Positions 15,375 through 21,395 of a DNA stretch of 34,053 nucleotides are shown here, piece after piece. The translations under genes and the position numbers were made by a program. The first letter of the stretch is position 1. Each line of letters opens with the position of its first letter. Location: contig JABDFM010000033.1 of assembly GCA_013286565.1 (NCBI GenBank), positions 1 through 34,053 on the forward strand. The letters are read 5' to 3'. This DNA comes from Bacteroidota bacterium. Lineage in GTDB: Bacteria; Bacteroidota; Bacteroidia; Sphingobacteriales; Sphingobacteriaceae. The notes below the pieces were generated by a model. The model searched no databases, was not told where the DNA came from, and was given only the letters and a program-made list of their open reading frames with translations.

Positions 15375-15713
15375 CTAATTTTTATGACTGAGTTTCAAAA
15401 ACTCATTGACCACCACCTCGGTCGCATATTTTTTGTTGCCGTCTTTGTCCACATAGCTGCGGCTTGAGAGCTTGCCTTCAATAGCGATCTCATCGCCTTT
15501 CTTCAAATATTCTTCAGCCAGTTTGGCTTGCGCACCCCATAATACCAGGTTGTGCCATTGGGTATCAGTTATTTTCTCGCCCTTGTCATTTTTGTAAGTT
15601 TCATTAGTGGCGATGGATATTTTTGCCAGCTTGCGATTATTATCAAAACTCTTTACTTCGGGGTCCATACCCAGGTTGCCTACCAGGCGTACGCTGTTTT
15701 TTAATGTGTTCAT
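15375..15713 (-). CDS. ssb: single-stranded DNA-binding protein, short form without acidic tail
   Basis: 112 residues, a single OB fold: NSVRLVGNLGMDPEVK, KISIATNETYKNDKGEKITD, WHNLVLWGAQAKLAEEYLKKG, IAIEGKLSSRSYVDKDGNKK. The chain ends at VVNEFLKLSHKN, so the flexible linker and acidic D-D-x-x-F tip that recruit partner proteins in housekeeping SSB are absent. Short SSBs like this are usual on mobile or accessory DNA, which fits its place at the edge of an island of small genes with an IS1595 transposase. A CACCTTTG motif about 40 nt upstream may be its -7 element. Confidence 0.9.
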   Translation of the reverse strand: MNTLKNSVRLVGNLGMDPEVKSFDNNRKLAKISIATNETYKNDKGEKITDTQWHNLVLWGAQAKLAEEYLKKGDEIAIEGKLSSRSYVDKDGNKKYATEVVVNEFLKLSHKN

Positions 15714-15922
15714 ACTTTCTTTAATTTTTAATATTTCTTTTCAAATCGGTGATACAAAGGTGTGGGATGCCGAAAAGATTAGTCGGTTATTAACCGTTTA
15801 TAGGCACCTATCCCGCAGTTTAACCCATTGGTTTGTAATGTGTTGTGTTTGAGTTATTTGGTTTAATTTGTTCGGCTGCTGATCTTTTATTAAGTTTATG
15901 CCTCACTTAAACCTATTTAATC

Positions 15923-16144
15923 ATGGAAGCGGAAAAGTACAAGATGCAAGGCTATGCACGCATAACTCAACTTATAATGGAAGAAAACAGACCGTTCTTT
16001 GGGGCTGTCGGTAGTAAAGATATTCATAAATACATCGAGCCAGTCTTGGCGAAAAATGACTATATAGATTACATTAAAATAACTGACGAAACATTGCCTA
16101 ACTATATCATTGAACAGCTTGCAAAATTCTATACTGTGAAGTGA
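15923..16144 (+). CDS. 73-residue hypothetical protein
   Basis: ATG 15923, MEAEKYKMQGYARITQLIME followed by ENRPFFGAVGSKDIHKY and ...ITDETLPNYIIEQLAKFYTVK. Soluble, mixed helix, no recognised motif. Its start lies in the context ATTTAATCATGG, which is repeated at the next gene (16280), suggesting a shared initiation signal. A hairpin with a T-run follows at 16198. Confidence 0.5.
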   Translation: MEAEKYKMQGYARITQLIMEENRPFFGAVGSKDIHKYIEPVLAKNDYIDYIKITDETLPNYIIEQLAKFYTVK

Positions 16145-16197
16145 TTTCACGCAGAAGTTAGCCCGACTATTGTTAATACGCGCCTGTATATTGATTT

Positions 16198-16225
16198 TAC
16201 AAATCGAAGATTTGTACCTTTTTTT
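16198..16225 (+). terminator. hairpin plus T7 after the 73-residue gene
   Basis: TACAAATC (16198-16205) and GATTTGTA (16209-16216) pair around GAA; CC and seven T follow. AT-rich stem, so moderately convincing. Confidence 0.5.
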
Positions 16226-16249
16226 CAGAATTTACTTGTTTCTATCTAA

Positions 16250-16270
16250 CTTTAATGCTATGCATTAAAG
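16250..16270 (+). promoter_or_regulatory. 9-bp perfect palindrome just before the gene at 16280
   Basis: CTTTAATGC (16250-16258) TAT GCATTAAAG (16262-16270), ending 9 nt before ATG 16280. Could be an operator or a leader hairpin controlling that start. Confidence 0.45.
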
Positions 16271-16279
16271 CATTTAATC

Positions 16280-16510
16280 ATGGGAGAGATATTGCACCTT
16301 GAAGAACCAATCACGGCAGCCCAACGGTCAGCCAAATACAGAGAATTTGTTACTGAACTGGACAACAGAATCGATGAGTTTAACGCATCGTTACCGCCTG
16401 GATATGGTGTAGTGGTTGATATGGCTTCCGGTAATGATCTTAAATACTCTATTGTGGGTAAACACGTGTCAGTTACTGGCTTTTATATTGCTCCGGCCAT
16501 AACTCAATAA
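16280..16510 (+). CDS. 76-residue hypothetical protein
   Basis: MGEILHLEEPITAAQRSAKY, then a helix (REFVTELDNRIDEFNASLP), PPGYGVVVDMASGNDLKYSI and a strand-like end. No family recognised. Preceded by a palindrome and by the same ATTTAATCATGG start context as the gene at 15923. Its 3' end overlaps the convergent gene at 16473 by 38 nt; both frames look protein-like, so both are kept. Confidence 0.5.
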   Translation: MGEILHLEEPITAAQRSAKYREFVTELDNRIDEFNASLPPGYGVVVDMASGNDLKYSIVGKHVSVTGFYIAPAITQ

Positions 16511-16754
16511 TTGGGTCTTCCTCGCCCGAATTTGGTTCGAGTATAACGTGTATCAACACATCTAATTCAGGCTCGCTTATGTGCATTTGATAGTCTTTAT
16601 TCCTCAAATATTTGTATGCTATCGTTTGTAATGTGTCGGGTATTTCTCCACTCTTTGCCATAATAAACCCTAATATCTCACGCCCTTTATGTCTTGTTCG
16701 TGTTCGTTCATTTTCAAGCGTTTGGATGATTGAATAGGCTTCTTTCTTCTGCAT
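16473..16754 (-). CDS. 93-residue hypothetical protein, last gene of the small-gene operon
   Basis: From ATG 16754 (MQKKEAYSIIQTLENERTRT...); a TTG at 16760 would add two residues. Basic N-terminal half with helices, acidic C-terminal half (SEPELDVLIHVI, NSGEEDPIIELWPEQY). The start lies 19 nt after the stop of the 23-residue peptide gene on the same strand, so it closes a run of five tightly spaced genes. No recognised domain. Confidence 0.55.
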   Translation of the reverse strand: MQKKEAYSIIQTLENERTRTRHKGREILGFIMAKSGEIPDTLQTIAYKYLRNKDYQMHISEPELDVLIHVILEPNSGEEDPIIELWPEQYKSQ

Positions 16755-16773
16755 CCTCAAATATGGGTATTAT

Positions 16774-16845
16774 TTACCGGGATATTATAAATACAATCAC
16801 CCATAATAAGATTAGGCCAACGGCGAATTTATCGTTAGTTTTCAT
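16774..16845 (-). CDS. 23-residue membrane peptide
   Basis: ATG 16845: MKTNDKFAVGLILLWVIVFI and then ISR. A short charged N-tail, one uninterrupted hydrophobic helix of about 15 residues and a C-terminal Arg, which is the layout of small inner-membrane peptides or type I toxin-like peptides. Its start overlaps the end of the 34-codon gene by 11 nt. The position inside a tight run of same-strand frames is the main support. Confidence 0.5.
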   Translation of the reverse strand: MKTNDKFAVGLILLWVIVFIISR

Positions 16846-16939
16846 TTCGTTTCTTATGGGCTGCGTGGATAATAGATAGTTGATTCTTTAACCTCTTTAT
16901 TAGCTCTATAATTTCGGATTTTGTTAACTCCTTTTTCAT
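16835..16939 (-). CDS. 34-residue helical peptide
   Basis: ATG 16939: MKKELTKSEIIELIKRLKNQ followed by LSIIHAAHKKRNEN. A strongly amphipathic, basic helix or short coiled coil. Its ATG shares bases with the TGA stop of the upstream 50-codon gene (ATGA), and a GGAG (AAAAAGGAG is inside the first codons) gives no separate ribosome site, so translational coupling is likely. Confidence 0.5.
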   Translation of the reverse strand: MKKELTKSEIIELIKRLKNQLSIIHAAHKKRNEN

Positions 16940-17088
16940 CTGCGATGGTGTGTATAATGGTTGTGAGTTCTAAAATTAACGTAATGGCCGTGCTTGTGTG
17001 ATGACCCGTGACCCCCTCTATAATGCCCGCGCTGGGCGAATGTGTTTATACTCGCTAACAGCATGATAAATAGTAATAAGTGTTTCAT
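16936..17088 (-). CDS. 50-residue secreted histidine-rich peptide
   Basis: ATG 17088: signal peptide MKHLLLFIMLLASINTFAQ with an A-Q cleavage site typical of Bacteroidota, then a 31-residue mature chain RGHYRGGHGSSHKHGHY... ending NHYTHHRR. The mature part holds nine His plus several Tyr, Gly and Arg and no Cys, so metal or heme binding in the periplasm is plausible (inference). The start lies 15 nt after the stop of the upstream secreted protein and its stop overlaps the next start, so it belongs to the operon 17544-16473. Confidence 0.6.
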   Translation of the reverse strand: MKHLLLFIMLLASINTFAQRGHYRGGHGSSHKHGHYVNFRTHNHYTHHRR

Positions 17089-17103
17089 GGTTTTTTCGGT
17101 TGT

Positions 17104-17544
17104 CTAATCAATAGCAAATGTCAAATCTAATCGATATAACTTCTCTTTTTTTATAAATAATTGTATCCAGTTCTTCCCATCTGTTCCTTTAAAATATAGC
17201 ATCTTAAGGTCGCATTTATTGTAATCTTGGTCAATGCAAGCGTATTCATCTATTGTTAACCCACGATCTAAAATCTCTGGATATATATACGCAATATTAT
17301 ATTGAAGTAATATTCTATTAGTTTTCTTATTTTGTATATTTAATTTGCCGTGATCTTGATCGAAATATACTATTACTCCTTTCATTACTGGCAAATCTTC
17401 CCATACTGGATTATTGTCTAAATCCTCCTTTTCAGCTATAAATGCCGCTGTTGATTGAAGTACGTAAACATGCGATACTTGCCCAAATGATGAATTGATT
17501 ACACATATTAATAATGTGGTAAAAATTAGTTTTAGAGGCTTCAT
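17104..17544 (-). CDS. secreted protein of unknown function, first gene of the small-gene operon
   Basis: 146 residues. Signal peptide MKPLKLIFTTLLICVINSSF-GQ. The mature ~125 residues have beta-type alternation (VSHVYVLQSTAAFIAEK, VIVYFDQDHGKLNIQNK, ILLQYNIAYIYPE) and two Cys (YACIDQDYNKCD) that could form a disulfide. No family recognised. Heads a chain of five same-strand genes with overlaps or gaps under 20 nt; two of the five products are exported. The long hairpin at 17608-17724 lies 64 nt upstream. Confidence 0.65.
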   Translation of the reverse strand: MKPLKLIFTTLLICVINSSFGQVSHVYVLQSTAAFIAEKEDLDNNPVWEDLPVMKGVIVYFDQDHGKLNIQNKKTNRILLQYNIAYIYPEILDRGLTIDEYACIDQDYNKCDLKMLYFKGTDGKNWIQLFIKKEKLYRLDLTFAID

Positions 17545-17607
17545 TTATAAGGTTTTTATGCCTTTAGCCTCTGCCTGGCGATTTAAAATAAGCAAGCGTG
17601 AGGCCTC

Positions 17608-17724
17608 TTAAGCTACCGCGCCCGACCAAGAGCGCACACACAAAGAGTTACCCCACGCTATGGCGTGAGCGGTTCTCTCCCTCGTGTGTTCTTGCTGGAA
17701 TTTTTGGTCGGTTCGGTAGCTTGA
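17608..17724. other. ~117-nt nested imperfect hairpin, candidate structured RNA or DNA element
   Basis: Five pairing levels, all in register: AAGCTACCG 17610-17618 with CGGTAGCTT 17714-17722; CCGACCA 17622-17628 with TGGTCGG 17705-17711; ACACAC 17636-17641 with GTGTGT 17684-17689; AGAG/ACC 17644-17652 with GGT/CTCT 17671-17678; CACGC 17654-17658 with GCGTG 17663-17667 around TATG. The GC content is above the surroundings. It lies between divergent genes at 17544 and 17842. No T-run, so not a plain terminator. Confidence 0.6.
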
Positions 17725-17776
17725 ACGAGTTCGCTATAAAATAATTGAAGTAAATGTAATTATATACCGGGGAATA

Positions 17777-17816
17777 TTTACAAATAAATTTGGTTTGTAT
17801 GATTATTATTTGTAAA
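17777..17816 (+). promoter_or_regulatory. 11-bp inverted repeat overlapping a TAAATTTG -7 element
   Basis: TTTACAAATAA (17777-17787) and TTATTTGTAAA (17806-17816) are exact inverted copies; an exact TAnnTTTG (TAAATTTG, 17785-17792) overlaps the left arm. Fits an operator covering the promoter of the gene at 17842. A similar ATTTACAAATA lies before the transposase at 18474-18485. Confidence 0.45.
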
Positions 17817-17841
17817 ATTGTTGAGTATTCAAAGAAAAGAT

Positions 17842-18312
17842 ATGTATATCTCTGACGAAGTAGTTAAGGCCACAGAAAAGGACGCTCAAAAAGACCCAGC
17901 GTCTAAGAGAGTATTTGACCTTACCAGTTTGATTAATGAGAAGACAAGCGAGCTTAATAGGTTGCAGGGTGAATTATTCGTAGCTAAAAAAGAACTACCA
18001 ACCCCCAATATTAAATGGCGTGATTCTGTTAAATGGTGCTTAGAAATTGATAGCGAAAACCCGCGTTATTTCCTCAAAAGCACCGTAGGCGTTTACAACT
18101 GTATCGCCTTTAAACATGGCATTGACATTACCGCCGATATACGCAACAAGATTGCTACAACACTATCCCAATTATTTATGGAAAAGATTTTAATAGGTCG
18201 TTACATGCATGGCAATACGCTATACTATGGGATGGCTAAGTTCTTTAAGGAGAACCTTACAGATTTAAAAGATGAATATATAGAGCAACTGGATAAGTTG
18301 ATCTTACAATAA
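17842..18312 (+). CDS. coiled-coil protein with possible C-terminal winged helix
   Basis: 156 residues from ATG 17842; a TTG at 17818 would add eight. Residues ~25-55 form a coiled coil (LTSLINEKTSELNRLQGEL). The C-terminal half (WRDSVKWCLEIDSENPRYFL, ITADIRNKIATTLSQLFMEK, ILIGRYMHGNTLYYGMAKFF) reads as helix-helix then a two-stranded wing, like a winged-helix DNA-binding domain. The gene at 19562-20005, on the other side of the transposase, has the same overall plan. Probably a DNA-binding protein of the island; not recognised as a named family. Confidence 0.55.
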   Translation: MYISDEVVKATEKDAQKDPASKRVFDLTSLINEKTSELNRLQGELFVAKKELPTPNIKWRDSVKWCLEIDSENPRYFLKSTVGVYNCIAFKHGIDITADIRNKIATTLSQLFMEKILIGRYMHGNTLYYGMAKFFKENLTDLKDEYIEQLDKLILQ

Positions 18313-18376
18313 GACATAAAAAAACCGCTTAGCTACAGTTTTCGAGGACATCAGCAAAGCGGTTTGTAAGACATAA
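18311..18376. repeat. hairpin bounded by 9-bp direct repeats AAGACATAA
   Basis: AAGACATAA occurs at 18311-18319 and 18368-18376. Between them AAACCGCTT-GCT (18322-18333 area) pairs with AGC-AAGCGGTTT (to 18365). The first repeat includes the stop codon of the upstream gene. It may be a plain terminator with chance repeats, or a small inserted palindrome with a target duplication. Confidence 0.5.
18322..18365. terminator. stem-loop AAACCGCTT/AAGCGGTTT after the gene ending at 18312
   Basis: Nine perfect pairs (18322-18330 with 18357-18365), extended by an inner GCT/AGC. A-run before and T-rich 3' arm are compatible with termination on either strand. Confidence 0.5.
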
Positions 18377-18442
18377 GGGAGCGGTATTTAGTGTATACAG
18401 CACAGCAGACACTGGAACTGCGGGACACACCGTTTCCCTTTT

Positions 18443-18468
18443 TACTATTGCGAAGATAGGCAATAGTA
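18443..18468 (+). promoter_or_regulatory. 9-bp inverted repeat at the transposase promoter
   Basis: TACTATTGC (18443-18451) and GCAATAGTA (18460-18468) around GAAGATAG. The left arm TACTATTG is one base off TAnnTTTG, so it may be both -7 element and half an operator; 33 nt before ATG 18501. Confidence 0.4.
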
Positions 18469-18500
18469 TTATTATTTACAAATATTAAATACCTGTCAGT

Positions 18501-19478
18501 ATGCAACCAGTTGGCAAATCTCTACCGTTCCGCACCATCAATGATGTTGCCATTCATTTTCAAGATAATAAGACTTGTATTGAGTACTTAACTCAACTCC
18601 GTTGGAACGGCTCGCCGGTTTGCGCGTTCTGTGGTCATACTCATGTTTACGAGTTGAAAGGCAAGTTTCCACGCTACAAATGCGCATCGTGCAGGAAGCA
18701 TTTTAGCGCGATCAAAGGCACTATCTTTGAAAATAGTACTGTACCATTGGCAAAGTGGTTTATGGCTATCTTCATTCTCTCTACGCATCGTAAGGGCATA
18801 TCATCCGTACAGGTTGGACGCGATATTGGAGTGACACAGAAAACGGCTTGGTTCATGATGCAAAGGGTACGTAATGCGTTCAAAATGCAGTCGTTCACTT
18901 ATGATAAATTAGGCTCTGATAACGTGGTGGAAGTGGACGAAAGTTACTTACAGGGGAAACCCTCAAACATGCACAAAAAGAAAAGAGAACGTATTGAGAA
19001 AGAGGGCAATCCCAACGCTATTGCCGTAGTCGGTGCCGTTGAGCGTGGCGGAGAAGTCCGCGCCCAGGTTATCGAACGCACCAATTATGAAAACGTAATC
19101 CCGTTCCTCGTTAAGTCCGTACATCAGGGATCTAAACTCATGACAGACGATCATGTAGTGTATGGCACTATGAGCAGACTATACGAACATCAAACCATTA
19201 AGCACATGCTTAAGGAATATGTGAGGGGTGACGTACACACCAACACCATTGAAAACTTTTGGTCAATCCTCAAACGTGGTGTTTACGGCACATATCATTC
19301 TATTAGCCCCAAGCATGTGCAAAACTATCTTGAAGAATTTGCTTTCAGGTTTAACACCCGCACATTTTCAGAGGCGCAAAGATTTGATAAAGTAGTATCT
19401 TTGGCAAATCATCGGATAGATTATGCCACGCTCACACGAAAAAAAGACAAAGGAAAAGCCAAAGAAACCAAAGACTGA
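18501..19478 (+). CDS. IS1595-family transposase
   Basis: 325 residues. N-terminal zinc ribbon (CAFCGHTHVYE... and YKCASCRKHFSA), then the helix-turn-helix-like KWFMAIFILSTHRKGISSVQ and VGVTQKTAWFMMQRVR type segment, then the RNase H-like DDE core: VVEVDESYLQG (first Asp), LMTDDHVVYG (second Asp) and HTNTIENFWSILKRGVYGTY (third acidic/Asn position), followed by the conserved FNTR. Length and order are normal and no frame break is seen, so it is probably active. An inverted repeat overlies its promoter. The 3' end overlaps the small ORF at 19423 by 56 nt. Confidence 0.95.
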   Translation: MQPVGKSLPFRTINDVAIHFQDNKTCIEYLTQLRWNGSPVCAFCGHTHVYELKGKFPRYKCASCRKHFSAIKGTIFENSTVPLAKWFMAIFILSTHRKGISSVQVGRDIGVTQKTAWFMMQRVRNAFKMQSFTYDKLGSDNVVEVDESYLQGKPSNMHKKKRERIEKEGNPNAIAVVGAVERGGEVRAQVIERTNYENVIPFLVKSVHQGSKLMTDDHVVYGTMSRLYEHQTIKHMLKEYVRGDVHTNTIENFWSILKRGVYGTYHSISPKHVQNYLEEFAFRFNTRTFSEAQRFDKVVSLANHRIDYATLTRKKDKGKAKETKD

Positions 19479-19569
19479 TAAGCAGGCTATTGACGGTTTG
19501 GGAGTATCGTTTGAACAGGCTATGCAGGCTCTGTCTAAGCCAGTCCCAAACGATCAAAAGCCTAAGTAA
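19423..19569 (+). CDS. 48-residue lysine-rich protein encoded with the transposase
   Basis: ATG 19423 overlaps the end of the transposase gene in another frame. The product MPRSHEKKTKEKPKKPKTDK continues QAIDGLGVSFEQAMQALSKP and ends in a proline-rich tail. A basic disordered N-terminus plus a short helix of the form FEQAMQALS is a layout I associate with small ORFs following IS1595-like transposases. Role unknown. Its stop overlaps by 8 nt the end of the convergent gene at 19562. Confidence 0.6.
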   Translation: MPRSHEKKTKEKPKKPKTDKQAIDGLGVSFEQAMQALSKPVPNDQKPK

Positions 19570-20005
19570 CTGGCAACGTCTTTAATTTGTAAATATTTAT
19601 TCTGCCGTCCTGCCTCGCTGCTATTTCTCCCTGCTTATACATTCTACTGGCTGAATAGGTTATCCGTTGGTGAAAGTTATTTACTTCCTTGATCTTCCTG
19701 TCTATCTGTAAAAGATATTGCGTTATGTGCGTTGCTGAACCCTCACCAATTTTGCTCAAAGCATATTTTATTTTCCTGTTATAGCTATCCCGAGGATTAT
19801 ATAACAATATGGCTTGCGCCATCTCGTCATTATCTGCCGTGATAATTTCCTCAACCAAATACGGCGCAGCTTCGAGGTAATCCATGTTCTTTTCGTCAAC
19901 TTCCTGGAATGCACGGATAGCGATTTCTACGCGCTCTAGTTCTACTTTCAATTTTGCCCGCCTCAATTTTAGTTGTGCTACTACTTGTGTGTCTGTTATC
20001 TTCAT
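19562..20005 (-). CDS. coiled-coil protein with possible C-terminal winged helix
   Basis: 147 residues from ATG 20005 (MKITDTQVVAQLKLRRAKLK); an in-frame ATG at 20053 adds an unlikely 16 residues. Residues ~8-40 form a coiled coil (KLKVELERVEIAIRAFQEV). The C-terminal part (RKIKYALSKIGEGSATHITQ, FHQRITYSASRMYKQGEIAA, RQDGRINIYKL) has helix-turn-helix spacing then a wing with the RINIYKL strand. It mirrors the gene at 17842-18312 in plan and lies convergent to the transposase unit. Likely a DNA-binding regulator or passenger; family not recognised. Confidence 0.55.
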   Translation of the reverse strand: MKITDTQVVAQLKLRRAKLKVELERVEIAIRAFQEVDEKNMDYLEAAPYLVEEIITADNDEMAQAILLYNPRDSYNRKIKYALSKIGEGSATHITQYLLQIDRKIKEVNNFHQRITYSASRMYKQGEIAARQDGRINIYKLKTLPVT

Positions 20006-20143
20006 ATTGTGCTTATTATCAATCCGTCCCGGTATCAATGCACAAGTTAACAAAAATACAACACAATTAAAAGCTTGATTTTAAGCTATTTTTATGGGTT
20101 AAAGTAGGATATAGTTCCCCGTTTATAGTCGACAATTTCCATT

Positions 20144-20161
20144 TGTAAACGTTTGCAAACG
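20144..20161. promoter_or_regulatory. LacI-family-type operator TGTAAACGTTTGCA
   Basis: TGTAAACGTTTGCA (20144-20157) fits the LacI/CcpA-type consensus TGWAARCGYTWNCA, and CGTTTGCAAACG (20150-20161) is itself a perfect palindrome. It lies 15 nt upstream of the likely -7 motif TACCTTTA (20176-20183) of the gene at 20189. Confidence 0.4.
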
Positions 20162-20188
20162 AATAATTTATTATTTACCTTTATCAAT

Positions 20189-20554
20189 ATGAACCAGGAA
20201 AGAGTATGCCTCGATTGCGGCGAAGTTTTACATGGCCGTGCTGATAAAAAGTTTTGTGACGACCAATGCCGCAATAATTATAACAACCAGTTAAACAGCA
20301 GCAGCTATAACCTGGTGCGCAATATCAACAATATACTACGCCGTAACCGACGGATATTGGAAGAACTAAACCCATCAGGTAAAACAAAAACCACACGAAA
20401 AAAATTAGCGGCAAAGGGATTGGATTTCGAATATCATACGCATACCTATCAAACCCAAACCGGCAAAACCTATCATTTTTGCTATGAGTATGGATACCTG
20501 CCCTTAGAAGGGGATGAGGTGTTGCTGGTGAAACGCGAAGAAAAAAACGAATAA
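20189..20554 (+). CDS. zinc-ribbon conserved hypothetical protein
   Basis: 121 residues from ATG 20189 (MNQERVCLDCGEVLHGRADK); an in-frame ATG at 20153 lies upstream of the promoter motif and is rejected. Cys7-x2-Cys10 and Cys23-x3-Cys27 (KKFCDDQCRNNYNN) make a treble-clef/zinc-ribbon knuckle. After it comes a basic helical part (SYNLVRNINNILRRNRRILE) and a C-terminal beta-rich part (YHTHTYQTQTGKTYHFCYEYGY). Proteins of exactly this plan are widespread in Bacteroidota without known role; nucleic-acid binding is likely. The stop abuts the convergent stop at 20555. Confidence 0.85.
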   Translation: MNQERVCLDCGEVLHGRADKKFCDDQCRNNYNNQLNSSSYNLVRNINNILRRNRRILEELNPSGKTKTTRKKLAAKGLDFEYHTHTYQTQTGKTYHFCYEYGYLPLEGDEVLLVKREEKNE

Positions 20555-21262
20555 TTAAGATTCAGACAAAAAGGCCAGCGTCAATGCCCAGGCTTCCTTT
20601 GTAGCAGTTTCATTATAACTCGGTCTCTCATCACAAGCAAAGGCATGGTCGGCATATGATATTTTTACGTTGATGAAGTCCTTTTCCGCAGCCTCCATCG
20701 CCCTGATCACCGTATGGATATTTTCAGATTTGATATGCTTGTCCAGTCCACCCCAAAAAAACAAATGTCTCCCATGCAGGTCTTTAGCTTTATCAGCAAT
20801 TGTATCTGTGCCGCCCCCATAATAGGATACGGCTGCTTTTAATGGAAGTATGGCATTTGCTAAAAATGAAACCCTGCCGCCTAAGCAATAGCCCACACTG
20901 AATATCCGGTCAGGATCAACATTGCCCTGTTTAACCAGCCAGTCATAAGTAGCTTGCAGATCTTGCTCAAACGTTTCAGTTGTTACTGCCTGGTAATGCG
21001 GCATTACCGAAGCAAAATCGCTATAACTTCCTTCAAATCCTACGGGTGCTGTGCGATGGAAAATTTCGGGGCATACTGCAACAAACCCTTCTTTAGCAAA
21101 GCGGTCAGTTACATTGCGCATGTGGTGATTAACTCCGAATGCTTCCTGCAATACAATAATTGCCGGTAGTTTACCGGTTCTGTTTGCGGGTAATGAGGTA
21201 TAAGCAGCCATACTGCTGCCATCGGCCACTTGCAGTGATATGTAGTTTTGTTCGTTTTTCAT
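20555..21262 (-). CDS. dienelactone hydrolase family alpha/beta hydrolase
   Basis: 235 residues. Cys nucleophile in VGYCLGGR (Cys126), Asp174 in FFWGGLDKHIK and His206 in SYADHAFACDERP form the Cys-Asp-His triad of dienelactone hydrolases; Glu40 in VLQEAFGVN is the conserved residue that steers the Cys. No signal peptide, so cytoplasmic. In chloroaromatic degraders the enzyme opens dienelactones, but no such pathway is here; family members outside it have broad ester or lactone substrates. Monocistronic, with its own promoter; divergent from the old yellow enzyme gene. Confidence 0.9.
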   Translation of the reverse strand: MKNEQNYISLQVADGSSMAAYTSLPANRTGKLPAIIVLQEAFGVNHHMRNVTDRFAKEGFVAVCPEIFHRTAPVGFEGSYSDFASVMPHYQAVTTETFEQDLQATYDWLVKQGNVDPDRIFSVGYCLGGRVSFLANAILPLKAAVSYYGGGTDTIADKAKDLHGRHLFFWGGLDKHIKSENIHTVIRAMEAAEKDFINVKISYADHAFACDERPSYNETATKEAWALTLAFLSES

Positions 21263-21281
21263 ATTTTGGTAATTAAACAGC

Positions 21282-21289
21282 CAAAATTA
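21282..21289 (-). promoter_or_regulatory. -7 element TAATTTTG for the dienelactone hydrolase gene
   Basis: Exact TAnnTTTG on the minus strand, 19 nt before ATG 21262. The opposite gene has the near match CATATTTG at 21373-21380, 15 nt before ATG 21396. Confidence 0.5.
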
Positions 21290-21395
21290 GATAAATGTTA
21301 AGGCTATTTATCATTTAAGGATCATTCACAGGTATTTTACAAAACCATGAGACTGGCTTAAATGTTACTCGTCATATTTGCACAAAAAACAAATA

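Larger units (their letters stand above)
18501..19569 (+). mobile_element. IS1595-type element core (transposase plus downstream ORF); ends not found
   Basis: Holds a complete IS1595-family transposase gene and an overlapping 48-codon ORF. I looked for terminal inverted repeats with flanking target duplications on both sides, including 18313-18500 and 19570-20090, and saw none that I would call, so the true borders are unknown and the coordinates cover genes only. The neighbours on both sides may be passengers of the same unit. Confidence 0.5.

Noticed and set aside
17608..17724. Integron attC site or tRNA-like element
   Set aside because: No GTTRRRY/RYYYAAC core pair and no cloverleaf or anticodon arm; the shape is one long nested hairpin.
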